Shown piece by piece: positions 12,905 through 25,884 of a DNA stretch of 64,000 nucleotides. Position 1 is the stretch's first letter. Every line of letters starts with the position of its first letter. The DNA is from Ailanthus altissimus (Eukaryota; Streptophyta; Magnoliopsida; Sapindales; Simaroubaceae). The DNA lies in assembly GCA_946807835.1 (NCBI GenBank), contig OX327711.1, forward strand, positions 18,449,501-18,513,500, read 5' to 3'. Made by a program: the position numbers and the translations under genes. The notes under the pieces are model-generated. The model was not told the DNA's origin and did no database searches. It saw only the letters and a program-made list of their open reading frames with translations.

Positions 12905-14306
12905 ATGTAACCTTTTGATAACAGAAACTTTCACAGAAGCTAGCTCGGGAGCTTTAAAAACTTAACAAAACTATCTTGCTATTTCTGCTAATATTTTATC
13001 TTACGGGGTAGAAAATTCAATTTTTCTGCAAGTTGAATGCAAGCCTGAGCCTGGAACTCAAGCGAAATGTCACTCTGATGAAATATGCAATGAAACATTT
13101 CACATTGAACTTTCGAAGAGAGTTCTAAAACCACAGTTTCATGATTGTTTCTGCGATTGAAAATCAATTTTAAGCAAATGCATGCAATTGCTTTAAATGA
13201 CTTGACAATGATTTAGAATTAACTACAAAGATTTTGCAGATGGTAAGTGCTATGAGAATGACACATCATGCCGAAAATTTCACTGCCCAGAAAGTGAAAT
13301 GAATGAAAATTTGGGGGAAAACAGGTAAGAGAGTAAGGGGTTGAGAATTGAATTATTAAAAGTTTGTAATAGCTACGTTTAGAATGTGCCTAAGTTCACT
13401 ATTCCCCTCCTATAACTGGTGATTTCTGATTCCTGTTAAAGACTATCTTCTTATTACTAATCAATTAAGTGACAAAATGTGAAATGTATGTGTTGATGAT
13501 CCTATAACGCTCAACCTCCCGTTGCTTGTAGTTAAAGACTAAACCAAATCTGCAAATAAATTTCTAAATATGATTTCCACATGATAACTACCAAGTTGAC
13601 AAAATGACGTAAGATTTAGGTTGCCAAACACTCTCCAAAACTGTTACTCCACTTTCTTTCCTAACCTCTGGAGAGGGTTTGTTTCTCTGTCTTGCTTCTT
13701 CCAAACTTGAACCTGTGCTTGATACTTCTAAAATATGAATTATCTTGATATTGTGATTTCTCACGGATAATGTATCCGAAATTCCTAGTCCATCTGGGCA
13801 AATTGCACAATATGATCTTCATCTTATACTATTAAGAAAAACTATACGCAGACAATCAGATATAGATATCAAATTCATTCAGCCATATCAGTTAGTTGAA
13901 GAAACCAACTTACCAAAGAAAATTGCAGACCAAGAATTTCCATAAACAGTCACCACTTTTGACCACATGAAGAGAAATTCCCCAGAAAAAAAAATCATAG
14001 AAAAAAAAGTACCCGCGAGCGACCAAACAAGACTTCATTAGAAGTTGCTCAATCTATTGCTAACACTACGATCGAACAGTGGCAGTATAGTCAGAACAGC
14101 CAGATTACACAACTTTCATCTCATGTTCTTAGACAATTCATACCGCAACATGAAAAATGAATACCAGTAGAATGATAATTTGACTAAACAAACCCAGAAA
14201 CTTTTTTTTTAATGAACTTACACTCGTATTAAAGCTAATAAACCCAACAAAATCTCAATGATTTCGTTAAAAAGAATCAACATAGAACAAGAAGAATAAC
14301 GAGTAC

Positions 14307-14318
14307 CTCTGCGGCCAT
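14307..14318 (-). other. Possible first coding exon of the GWPLGL gene
   Basis: The sequence ATGGCCGCAGAG followed by GTACTC reads as Met-Ala-Ala-Glu and a splice donor, with a CT-rich leader upstream. Splicing to the CGAG acceptor near 12947 would be in phase with the 12.9-kb exon. The acceptor context is weak, so this may be a 5'UTR exon or chance. Confidence 0.35.
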
Positions 14319-17300
14319 GGCCTCAACTCTCTGTACAAGGAACGAAACGGAAGGTGGAGTTTTTAAGTTTGTGATCACTGATCATAGAAATTCCACATAG
14401 TAGGAAGAGAAAAAGAATTCTTCCTTAAACATTAGACAATTAATGAAACTGGGTCCCATGTCGGTGTTGTTCAGCTATGCAAGTCACAGCAAAACTTCAT
14501 GATTGCATAATTTTATTAACTGATAACCACAATTGTTCAGACACAATAACAACAGGCTAACCGTTCATTTACCGCCATATTTCAAACTCTTTCTTCTGGG
14601 GCCAAACCAGAAAAAAGAGCAAAAAAGAAGAACAATATCATATTAATAATAATTATTCATGCCATAATATTGTAGTCAAGTCAAACAAATTTGTCCTTAA
14701 TTGAACAAGGTGGTGAAGGTGAATTGTCATAACTCATAACCGGTACTTTGGTAATTGAAGGCAATAAAATAGCCCCCCTCATTTTTCTTCAGCAAACTGA
14801 AAATGAATGTATGCCCACAGAAAATGAATAGTGTCAAAAATATACCCAAAAGCAAAACAGAGACGTGGAAGACAACAATTCAGCCAGCGGTTTCCTGGTA
14901 TTAGTTTCTTCTGCAAAATCATTGAGTCGGATTCTTAGTAGGTTATGGCATTTTTTTTAACACATAGATGGAGGATAAATGCACGGTAAATTCATTACCA
15001 TTGAATTATTACGGCAAGTGTAGGTTATAGCGTTCACTGAAAACAAATGTAAATGACCAAAATAACAATAATAATAAATAAAGGAAAATGACCCACATTT
15101 GCAATGTGAGTCTCACTTGCTCCTTGCCCTTTTTAAGCAATAATAAATCCCTATAGACTTTATGTCATTTAGTTTCAGGTAGATGTTCTGACAGGTGAAA
15201 CTTAAAATCAGGTAGCTTTTGAAATATATAGTCACCAAAAGCTCATGCTTCATTATGGTTTTGCGAGTACTATTAAATTTCCAAACAAATTAGGGATGTG
15301 ATTATTTAAACACCTACATCTATGTAAATGAATTTTTTGAAAGTAACTTTTTAAAGCAGTATAATCGAAACTAATCTTGATAAAAAGCACTTCCAAATCA
15401 CCATTAATTGAGATAAGTGTTTGAAATTGGGGGAGGAAATTGAATGTTGTAAGTTTTGAGAGTGATAAGAATCATTAATATCACTAATGAGAAGCAACAA
15501 AAGGGCATATACTTTTGGTGGGTAGCTGGCCAAACTCTCTGACGATGCCGACACCGCCTGCCTTTTATTACCCAACCACTCATTTCCAACATATTATTAT
15601 CTTGCTTTGATAAAAATAGTAAGTATTAAGCGATGCACAAGTTCAAATTGGGGCCACTCGATTTCATTAACTTCCCATTTCTACAAATAGTATGATCTAT
15701 TTATAAAGGTCGTAATATAGTGAGATAGAGCAAATCATCTTTAGATTGTTTCTGTTAACAATTTAAAATTCATAAAGAGGGAATTTGATCATGTTTTGCA
15801 TAACTTCGCGAGTCAATTACACGCTTTTTTTTATTAAATTAAAATTTAGTTAATGTTTTACACCATCTTTAAACTCTTAAGACAACTTTTAATTGAGTCA
15901 TACTGTACTTTTTGTTCGTGTCTAAATTTAGTCAATCAGTACACAAATATTTTAGTATTTAATTTTAAGAGATGGGATGGAGCACAGCAATGGATATTTC
16001 AGCCATTGAGGTGGATTTGAGCTGGTTTGAGAATTTTGGATGGTCAAATACAAAGAAAGAAAGTGTTAGATGAAGTGGGTGTTAAGTCGACGCTACTAGA
16101 CATGTACAGCCCAATAAATAAAAGGTAGTCAGTGGTTGGCGCCGTGGGGAGGCTAGAAATGACCTCCCGACAGTCAAATTAGATGGAGCTAAATAGGGTT
16201 TACCTCTCTAAGATTTTATTCAAAATGAAGTTTGGAGAAGATGGCGAAAAGAAATTCAATTTTGTGTGAAATTGGTTCATTAATAAAAAAAAGGAAGTGA
16301 GAATAAAAGATATGCCTCTCATCTTTTACCGTAGAGTTATATAAATACATAATTATCGAATTACATAAATAATATATATTAATAAACATTAATATATATT
16401 GACAAATATTCAAATTTAAACTTCTTTTAAATAAAATAAATAATTAAAATTAAGTCTTAAACAGGCACATCACCCTTTTTATTTTTATTGAGAGACTAAA
16501 ATAACTCTTTTAATAAAAAATAAAATACTCTCTAAATAAGGAATACATAAAATCAAATATTTAAATATAAAAAAATACATAAATATTATCTTTTATCTTG
16601 AATTAGAGACATAATAATTATAACTGGTGCTTTCGAAGGTGACTCGTAATGATTGTGTAGTGGTGACTCACCTTTTTGGATGACATTTTTATAAAGTATT
16701 AGGATTGGAGTTGTATGGTAAATAAATCATATATGTTTGACGAGCAAGTAGCCTCCTAATTAGTTGACATTTTTAAATACAAAAAAAAAAGCTCATGGGC
16801 TTCGCATTCTATAAGATTTTACTGGTGCAAACCTTTTTTTTGTTTAATTTAAGAAAGATTGTCTAGTTGATAAAGGAGATGAAACGCCTATACATAAATA
16901 ATGTAGAGCTACAATATTGACTGTTAAGAGTAATATGGATTCTCCCATTAATTATCTTCCAATACTTTTCAAATTGTATCTTAATATTTTTTCACTTTGG
17001 TGATGTCGAATATTTATTAAATAATTAATTTTTATAATTTATAAAAATATTTATTATATTATTTTGTCATCCAATAAATGTTTAGTACATTACTTAAGAA
17101 GAAAAAATATTAAAATACCATATAAAACAATAAAAGTATTATTTATTTATGAATTGTATATGTGATTTTGTAATTTCTAATCACGATAAAGTAATACGCA
17201 TTACTCCTTTTTTTAGGGGGTTCACATGATGGTATAAATTATAAACTAAGAAATTATTCACATACTGTACATATCTTGTATAATTTGAACTTGTAAATGA

Positions 17301-17533
17301 AAATGCAAATAGAAAGCCTATGAGCCCAACACGTGGGGTCTAGTCCGTGTACAGACGACTGCACATGTATTGGGCCTCAGGCCATTTCTGGGCCTTGTCT
17401 AAAAAACAGACCAATCATTTGAGCAAGTTCATTTAAATTTGGATCAGACATAATTATATATGCCGAAACAACTGGTTCTCTCTCACTTGTTTAGGGCTAA
17501 GTGAAAATGATTTCTTATGAGAATGTTTTTTCA

Positions 17534-17536
<3 letters not shown>
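14319..17536. other. Gene-poor AT-rich intergenic DNA
   Basis: No protein family, RNA gene or transposon end was recognised. The few open frames (for example on the minus strand at 15.4-15.6 and 16.2-16.4 kb) lack start context and homology. Confidence 0.5.

Positions 17537-17565
<29 letters not shown>
17537..17565 (+). repeat. (AT)n microsatellite
   Basis: A run of about 14 AT units lies directly upstream of the 119-bp tandem repeat array. Confidence 0.9.
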
Positions 17566-17568
<3 letters not shown>

Positions 17569-17569
17569 C

Positions 17570-18070
17570 ACGTTACAAATTTTAAATATTTATCAAATTA
17601 CAATTTTTAAAAAATTACAATAATTATCAACAATTTAAATCTGCCAAATAATGATTTCCTTAAGAGTAATTTTTTTTTATACATTTATCATATTACAAAC
17701 TTTAAAGAATAATAATTACCAACAAGTAAAATATACCAAATTAATACATTTATCACATTACAATTTAAAAAAAATTACAATAATTATCAACAATTCAAAT
17801 ATGCCAAATAACTGTCTACCAACACAATAATTACCTCCCAATAATTCAAATATACCAAATTGATACATTTATCACATTATAAATTTTAAAGAATTACAAT
17901 AATTACCAACGATTCAAATATACCAAATAACCGTCTACCAATACAATAATTGCCTCCCAACAATTCAAATCTACCAAATTGATACATTTATTACATTATA
18001 AATTCCAAATAATTACCAATAATTTAAATAGACCAAATAATTGTCTACCAACACAATAACACATTGGAGG
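17570..18070 (+). repeat. Degenerate tandem repeat, period about 119 bp
   Basis: Units start with TACATTTATCACATTA and include AATTACCAACAATTCAAATA and ACCAAATAACTGTCTACC. They begin near 17744, 17863 and 17982, with diverged partial copies from about 17570 and 17671. Within a unit, a shorter TCAAATATACCAAAT phrase occurs twice, so the unit itself looks like an older duplication. No coding capacity. Confidence 0.8.
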
Positions 18071-19729
18071 ATTGAAAATTAAACTTCATAAAGTCTACCA
18101 AAATTGTACAATGGGTGCACAGATTGTGCCATTAAAGCAAACATCTAAACAATTTCTCAGGAATATATTAAATAGATTATAAGCATAATTTATTGATAAG
18201 GATAATTTTAATTTATATTAAAAATTTGAATTTGAAAGCTATTAAAAGATTGAGCAGTGCATAAAAATAGTTCAACACTAGATTCTAACTGCAGTACAGA
18301 ATCCAAAATTGAATTGTATGTGCCTTTATTAATTTAAATGAAGATTTTCATTCTGAACTGAAGTTCCCATAGATATATTTGAACCAATACAAAACTCACA
18401 TCTTTACTTAATCCATTGACCTTATTTACCTTAACATTCAAAGTTACCATTTTTTTCTTGGTCTTGTACCAACCCCACGTTGAAAAATCTTCTTCTCTTC
18501 TAATTTAGATAGCACTGTCCTTAGAAAAACCCAAATAACTGGATTAATTTGGCCAACCATATCAATTTTTCTTAACCCACACGAGCAAAACAGATACCTA
18601 GCTACATTTTATTTGATATAGTAAATAAAGGACACTTATTTAAATTGCGGGCTTCTCAGTAGGTAGAAATTAAATTTGATTCACGCCCGTGATTGAAGTG
18701 CAATTTACAATTTTTCTTTTTTCCTTTTCTTTTTGTGTGTATTATATACATATTTTACTGCATAGTCTTAATTAGTTAATACAAAAGATGCTGCAGTGCT
18801 GAACACAAATTAAGCAGAAGATGCTGATGAAGTAGAGATTCTGGTGTGGTGGGGGAAAAGATATAAGTGGGTGGGTCTGATAATTACAATGAGTAACTAT
18901 TAATTAATTATATCCCAATTGCAGGAATCAGAATGCTTGTATATATCTTCTTTTTTCATCAATTTACAGCCAACATCATCAGTGCTTATACAATTACTGT
19001 CGTTGGTGAAATGGCCCAAATGGGGTTTCAGTATAAGGAGATTGAGCTAGAAACATGCAAAGCAACATGTGACAACTAGGGCAATCGATATCATTTGAGG
19101 TCCCAATTTGTTGGGTTTGGACCATATTCTAACTTTACTTTTAATTATTATTTGTTTTATATCATAATCTTTGTCAGAACCTAAATCTGAATCAAAACTA
19201 AATTCCTTCTAAAATGGCAAACATTAGTCAAAAGGGCAAGTCCTTAAATTAAGCTTGAAGGCAAAAACAAAGATGAAAAAAAGGTTAGTCAAGCCCGTCA
19301 TTCACGGAGAAGAAAATACAATTTGATGTTTAATCTCCCTCTTTTTCTCAATCTTTTTCTTAGTATTTATCCTGTTATTACTTTAATTTATGAATGAAAA
19401 TGAAATTCTGGGGTGACCCAACGAGCTCGATCTTGCAGAGGCAGTGGGTGACAGTGGTTAGCCAACTAATTCAATCTCGACCCTCATGTTGGTGGATGTC
19501 CTTCTTAAATGTGGCCAAAGCTTAGAAAACTAGATTGAGATTGACTTCACATTTCCAAATTCCATATTACCGAACCGAAATTTGGTAGAAAAGAAAGGGT
19601 TGATAAAGAAAAATAAAATAAAATAGAAAAAGAACATTCTGGCTCTAGCATTTTGGTAACATTGTGCATGCATTCTCAATAGCTTAGGCAGCAAAGGTTT
19701 TAGCATGTATGATAGTCTACGTAGTTGTT
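18071..19729. other. Intergenic, nothing recognised
   Basis: AT-rich DNA with no open frame of note, no RNA gene signature, and no clear repeat. Confidence 0.5.
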
Positions 19730-20590
19730 GAAGTTTAGTAGGCTGGTTGTTTGATGATTCAAAATTAAGGTTAATTTGATTTTGAGTTAGAAATTAATAA
19801 GGAGTCAATATAAGGATAAGTATGCGTTGAACGTATGAGAAAGAGATGAAAGCAGAGAGTCAAAAGTAAGGAAGGACGTGAAACCACAAGGAGATGGATC
19901 TCTAAGTTTGAGCGCTGCGTCGCTCAAGTTAGAACCCTCGGATCGCAGTAGTGACGAGGCGCTAGAAGTGTAGTGCCGTAATGCCCAGTCTCAATAATTT
20001 TCTATTTTAAGTCAACTTAATTAGTTTGAGTAGCTTTTGAACTTCTTAAACACATGAACTCTTATTCTAACTAGATATAAGATTTTTAAAGACATTTCAA
20101 ACATTATATAAACATTTGTAACTCATTAGAATTATTAAAAGTATTAAAAATTTACAAATAAGAGAGAATAGAGAATTAGGTAAACATTAGAGTGACAAGT
20201 GTATTAAAGAGTATAACCTTGGAATCAATCGAGTGCTGAGTACGCAAGAGAGTGATGATAGATCTTTTGAGAGTAAGCTCTGACTATTTATTTTATTCCT
20301 CGATTAATCTATTGTATTAGGTCTTTGTGACTTGCAGTTCTTTATAAACTGAATAAAAGAGACTTAGTCTTTAATCTGCTGTGAACATAGACATTTGTCG
20401 TTAAATTATGGAGATCTTGTATCTTATAGTGGTATTTTTTATCTTTATTATGCATAATTTTTTTTTATTATTGGTTACTTATGGGTGAAACTTTTCATAA
20501 AGTGTTTATATAATTTTAGGATATTAAATATTAGTTATTGAGGTATTAAGACACGTAAAGACTCTAATAAGTAGTATCAGTGTTATGACT
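19730..20590 (+). mobile_element. Probable decayed Copia-type LTR
   Basis: The text around 20200-20440 resembles plant Copia LTR 3' regions: an 'ATCAATCGAGTGCTGAGTACG' type stretch, then CTGTGAACATAGACATT and a GGAGATCTTGTATC stretch. A sequence resembling a degenerate initiator-Met tRNA primer-binding site (GTAGTATCAGTGTT) lies at about 20571. No second LTR or clear target duplication was seen, so boundaries are approximate and this could be a solo or truncated LTR. Confidence 0.35.
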
Positions 20591-21579
20591 AAAATTGATA
20601 CTTAAGTTGTAAGAGATTAAAAAACTTAAGTTGATTTTCTAACATAATAAATGTATTTATTGTACCTCGTAGCATGAATGTTGTAATTACCGTGTAAATT
20701 CATTCACAATTTACTGTTTTATGCATTATCTCTTAAATCAAATAGTAAACCCTAATGAAAAACAAGAACCAAGGTAGATTTTATATTTGCTTTGCTATAC
20801 AAATAAGCATTGAGCTCTTAATGTATATGCACATACTTATGACTATAGTTGTCGTATTCAATCATTGTGCTAAAACCCTAAAGATTTACCATAGCATGCC
20901 GGTTGTAGCAAACTATCTTCATATTCTCTTCCAATTTGCACTATGTATCGTTCAAAATCAATTACTTCTAAAGGTAACAAAGTAAAAAAAGTGAGAAAGA
21001 CGATATCTATCTCGGTCCTACGATATTCTAGCACTATGGTTTATAAAAAGAAGAGAAAGAGCATTAATTGCATTTCCTTTGCCATTCTTTGAGATTTTTC
21101 AAATTAAAAATAATATACACATGCTTTGTCGACCGCCATGCAACTGGAAAGACTTAGTGGAAATGGGAAAAATATGACCACCACAGAATAGAGATACCCA
21201 AATCTTAAGAACAGTAGAAAGTAGTTCGGTGCCTAACACCAATCACACTACTACGCATCAAAATGAAATTGCAAGTGCCGTATTGGTGCTGGCCAGCGCA
21301 TGTTGAATTTCGCTATATCAGAGACCAAAGTGGCAATCATATCACCAACACAATATGGGAATGTAAATATGGTTCCAAATTTGCAGTTGAGAAACTTGAC
21401 TCTTTGTCCACTATGTAGCAGTTTCAATGGTCCAGGCAAAGAAGGGATATAACTCTCCTATCATATTATATTGATCCACTAGCTTGTTTAAGATTAACTT
21501 TTTAGCCTGTTTGGTTGGTGAGGTAGGATTTTATCTTTTATATGAACTGCAAATATATAATACGATCGAATATGTGAAG
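20591..21579. other. Intergenic, unassigned
   Basis: Short open frames at 20755-20985 (+) and 21251-21439 (-) are present, but I recognise no family in either. The first lies just after the probable LTR and may be retroelement debris. Confidence 0.4.
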
Positions 21580-21696
21580 TTTTTTTTTTTTTTTGGTAAG
21601 TAAAAATTTATATAAATGTTAAATCTAGCAGGTATTACAGAGTAAGCTCAATAAAAGAAAAAGAAAGACAGTACAACTCATAGAGGTTAACTACAG

Positions 21697-24380
21697 TTAC
21701 CACCCAGCTGCAAAGTGGTCAATCCCTTGGCCATTTACAGTACTTATACATCTAAGCCAAGTAACATCCTTAATCTTTTGGTAGACTTCGCTTGTAGAAG
21801 GAGTTTTCTGATGGAAGACCTTCAGATTCCGTTCTCTCCAAATAAAGTAGATTGTAGCGCAGAACGATACTCTTCTGATCTTACTGAGGGTAGATTTGCC
21901 TTTAGATTTTCTGCAAAAGAAGGAGATTACTCGTTGCCATCTGTTCGGGCACTGATTGAGTTGGCACGCCCTTAGTACCTTATGCCAAATTTCACTACAA
22001 AAGTTGCATTGGAAAAATAAATGTGTGATTGTTTCCTTGTCATTACCACAAAGAGGGCAATCATCTGATGGAATAACCCCCCATTTTTTAAGTCTCTCTT
22101 TGGTAGATAATCTGTTTTTCAAAGCTAACCAAGCAATGAAGCTGTGACTAGGTATATGTTGTGTTCCCCATATCAGTTTACACCATCCCACCTTAGCCTC
22201 ATTATTCTTAAGACATCTCCAAGTACTTGCAATAGAAAACTTTGCATTGGAACTAGCGGTGAATGAGATTCTATCTTCCCTTTCAGAAATTGAAACATTT
22301 TTGCGAAGATAGTCCCATACCTGAGAAGTGTACTCGTCCAACGGGTCAGGAAGGTTCCAATGACCATGCTGCCATAGGTCATTAACCTTAGCATCTCGAG
22401 GAATATCCGCATCGAAGATTTCAATGTGTGGAAATTTATTAACTATTGATTCTCCACCCAGCCATGGATCCCACCAAAATTGGAAGGACTTGCCGTTTCC
22501 CAATTCATAGGAGAACAATTGTTTTATCTGACTTCTCAACCCTAGAATCTTCCTCCAAGTCCAACTACCATCCATTGGCTTTGTGATACCCCAAAAGCTT
22601 AGCCTCCGCAGTTTGTTATCAGTTACCCATTTTGCCCACAATGAAGCTTTCACAGCAACCAGCTCCCAGATGTGTTTAGTGATTGCCGCTGAATTCCACA
22701 AGCTTATAGATTTAATGCCAAGGCCTCCTTCATTTTTACCTTTGCATACCTCATTCCAGCCCACTAAACCTTTCTTCCCCTGCTGGTTACTTCCATGCCA
22801 TAAGAAATTACGACATTTGCTTTCAATTTCTTTGGTGACTGATTTAGGCAGGATGAACATAGAACTCCAGTATACATGCATGCTCATTATGACTGATTTT
22901 ATTAATTGCAACCGCCCCGCATAACTCAGATATTTCACAGTCCAGCTTGAGATTCTAGCAGATATCCTATTAATAAGCTCCTGACAGTGGACTCTCTTTA
23001 GTCCCCCAGAGATTAAGGGGATCCCTAAGTATTTGATAGGCAACGCACCTTGCTGGAACTTAGTCACTTGAAGGATTGTCTCCTTGGTAGGTTGAGGCAC
23101 ATTCCCAAAGAAGATGAAGCTCTTGCCAACGTTTAGGTGCAGCCCAGAGACCATTGAGAAATCATCAAGCACTTGCTTAAAGTGGCCTACTGACCTGACA
23201 TCCCCACTAGAGAACAATAATAAGTCATCTACGAACATTAAGTGGTTTAGTTTCAGCCTGTTGCACCCCTTGTGATATATAAACTGGTTCTGAGGAATAC
23301 AACTTAAGCTCCTACTAAGATATTCCATGGCCACAACAAAAAGCAAAGGGGACATGGGATCCCCCTGCCTCAATCCTTTCTTCCCCGGAAAAAAGCCTTC
23401 TAATCTACCATTTACCATGACTGAGTACGTGCTTGTTCTGACACACTTCATGATGATGTTGATAAAGTGATAAGGGACTTCAGCCCCATCAATACCTCTT
23501 CTAGGAAATCCCAGGATACCGAATCGTAGGCTTTGCGGAGATCAATTTTAAGAGCACACCTAGGGCTCCCGCTGTTGCGCTCATAACCCCTCATGAGCTC
23601 ATGAGCTAGTAAAACATTATCTGATATCTGCCTGTTAGGAATAAATGCTGATTGACTAGAGCTAACCAGGTAGCTCACCACTCTTCTCAGTCTACATGTT
23701 ATTATTTTGGTGATGCATTTGTAGAGGACAGTATAACATGCAATTGGTCTATAGTCCCCCAAGCAATGAGGATTATGAACCTTAGGCACAAGGGTAATGG
23801 CCGTGGCATTTATGGGGTTGTAGAACTGACCTGAGGAGAAAAAATGTTGCACAGCTGCAGTAACCTCCTTTCCTATTATGTGCCAGCATTTTTGAAAGAA
23901 GTAACTGTTATAACCATCCGGCCTTGGGGCTTTATCACCATTGATGCTGAAGATAGCACTTCTGACTTCTTGTTCTGTGACAGGGGCATTCAACATGTCT
24001 CTATCATCTTCCTTCAGTTTAGGGCCCGCGTCCATGATTTTCTTTTGTATGGACGCCCTATAGGAGATGGGGGTACCCAACAAATCTTTGTAGTATCGGA
24101 CAATGGCTTCTTTCACAACCTTGGGGTCTTCAACAATTTCCCCATTGGGGTTTTCAATTGTAATGATTCTATTCCGAGCTCTTCTCTGCTTAACTGACTT
24201 ATGAAAGTAGCTGGTGTTTGAATCCCCCATTTGAATCCATCTGATTCTGGATTTTTGTCTGACAATGCTTTCTTCAGCATAAATAAGATTTCTTAAATGT
24301 TGATAAATGCTCTTTTCCTCATCTTGAAGGGTTTGGTTGAATGGGTCATGGATCATACTACTCTGCAATGAGGCCAACAT
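21697..24380 (-). pseudogene. LINE reverse transcriptase and zinc-binding domain, frameshifted
   Basis: Frame 24380-23448 carries the N-terminal fingers and palm, with AITLVPKV, DYRPIA and ALKIDLRKAYDSVSW. Frame 23451-21697 (584 codons) continues with LRQGDPMSPLLF and the catalytic box FVDDLLLF. It then has a zf-RVT domain with WLALKNRLSTKERL and CPLCG followed by a His/Cys cluster. The two frames are offset by one nucleotide at about 23460, in the middle of the palm domain. No RNase H domain follows, consistent with many plant L1 elements. Confidence 0.88.
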
Positions 24381-24515
24381 CAGTTTGTAGTCTTCAATCT
24401 TTTGCTGGATGTCCGAGAAAAAGACCTTGTTAAGCTCTTTTAGCTTGGGTTTTAGAAGCTTTAGTTTGAACTATACCCTGGCCATTGGGGAGCCATGACA
24501 ATCATGCTGCCACTC

Positions 24516-25297
24516 TCACTCGACTGTGGGAAGAAAATCACTGTGAGTACACCAGGCGTTGAAGAACTTGAAAGGGACCTTCCCAATATATGATGCTCTC
24601 GAGATGGAGACCACGAGCGGAGAGTGATCTGAAATGCCCACAGGGAGAACTTCACACTCAGAAAAATCCAATGCATCCAGCCAATTACCATTAACAAATG
24701 CCCAATCAATTTTTCTCCAAATTCGTTGTCCACCTATTTGATTGTTACACCAGGTGTAGCGACATCCATGGTTCTTTAACTCGAATAACTCTAGTCTCGA
24801 TATCCAATTTTTGAACTGATCTACCATGTTATCATTAACCCATTGACCCCCAATTCTGTCATTGTTGCTGAGTACATTGTTGAAGTCTCCTTGGATTAAC
24901 CACGGTGTAGTGCTGGGAGCCAAATCATCCCTAAGGTCCTTCCACAGGTTCTCTCTCTCCATAATAGCAGAGGCACCATAAACTAGAGTCCAGTAGAACA
25001 TAATACCATCAATACTCACTCTACTATGCATGAATTGCTGGTGCTTTTGTAAGATCGTGACATTGCATCTAGCTGGATTAAAGGCGATCTATATTCTTCC
25101 CATATCTAGGCACTCAGAATTATTTTCTAGTTTCCACTCCCTTAGTGCCAACTTCTTCCAAATGATATCTAGATTAGACAGTTTTACTTTTGTTTCTAGC
25201 AATCCCAAAATATATAATCAACATGATTTAATCAGAGCCCGTACCTCTAATTGTTTGCAGGGGTCATGAAGACCCGAATATTCCAGCTTGCGATCAT
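24516..25297 (-). pseudogene. LINE endonuclease domain, broken
   Basis: The longest intact part (25031-24516) contains the exonuclease-endonuclease-phosphatase signatures: WLIQGDFNN, then RIWRKIDWAFVN, then VGISDHSPLVV with the catalytic SDH. The N-terminal motif SWNIRG-like sequence is at about 25290-25265, in another frame. A stop codon and a 1-nt shift separate the parts. This is the domain that nicks target DNA in L1 elements. Confidence 0.82.
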
Positions 25298-25884
25298 TGT
25301 TCCGAAGTTTGTTTGTATGAGATAGTTACAACTCATAAATTAACTTTTAGTTAACAGAAGAGATGAAAATTTTAGAGACAAGATATCAATTAGACCCATA
25401 TGTTGAGATGACACATTCATAGATTCTCTCGAGGACACCGATACTTCTTTGTTTTTAGTACCATCTTATAAAGCATAACGCAAAGAACAATCCAAAGGAG
25501 AGACATATATCTACTAACAAAATTAACGACAACAGTTTCTCAGATGTATCCAGTCTCCCCTTGGTGGGCTACAATGATGTAGCAACGTCAAAGAGTAGAT
25601 AGCTAAAACAAACAGAAAAAAAAGCTATATATTACGTTATACATTTAATATTATTAATTATTTCATTGTTCATAATCAACAAAAACAAAAACATCATTTC
25701 ATATCTTAGCTTTTGAAAGCATGATCATCATGAGTACTTTGCAAACAAAATAACAAAATAAACCACAAGAGGAGAACCGGTAATTAAATAATTCTATTTG
25801 CTTACTCTTTCCTAATTATTATAAACCATAACTTAACATCTAAACCACTCATGATATTTAATTTTCTTCACATCATGGCTCGCA
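25298..25884. other. Spacer between LINE and E6-like gene
   Basis: This probably contains the 3'UTR of the E6-like gene (minus strand). No open frame or repeat was recognised. Confidence 0.5.

Larger units (their letters stand above)
21580..25297 (-). mobile_element. LINE (L1-type non-LTR retrotransposon), ORF2 only, inactive
   Basis: The element reads on the minus strand. It begins near an ORF2-like ATG (25297) and ends in a poly(A) tail seen as poly(T) at 21580-21594. Domains in order are an AP-endonuclease, a reverse transcriptase, and a zf-RVT zinc-binding domain. No ORF1 (CCHC gag-like) sequence is visible upstream. The frame is interrupted several times (1-nt slips near 25271, 24.4-24.5 kb and 23.45 kb, and a TAG in the endonuclease near 25090), so it is non-functional. 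I could not find a convincing target-site duplication. Confidence 0.88.

Noticed and set aside
12681..12965. Plus-strand open frame of 94 codons
   Set aside because: It is the antisense of the GWPLGL exon, which has family motifs and proper splice sites.
20755..20985. Plus-strand 76-codon frame with hydrophobic stretches
   Set aside because: No homology recognised, and it lies in likely retroelement debris.
21251..21439. Minus-strand 62-codon frame next to the LINE 3' end
   Set aside because: No ATG start, no recognised family, and it lies outside the LINE poly(A); not supportable as a gene.
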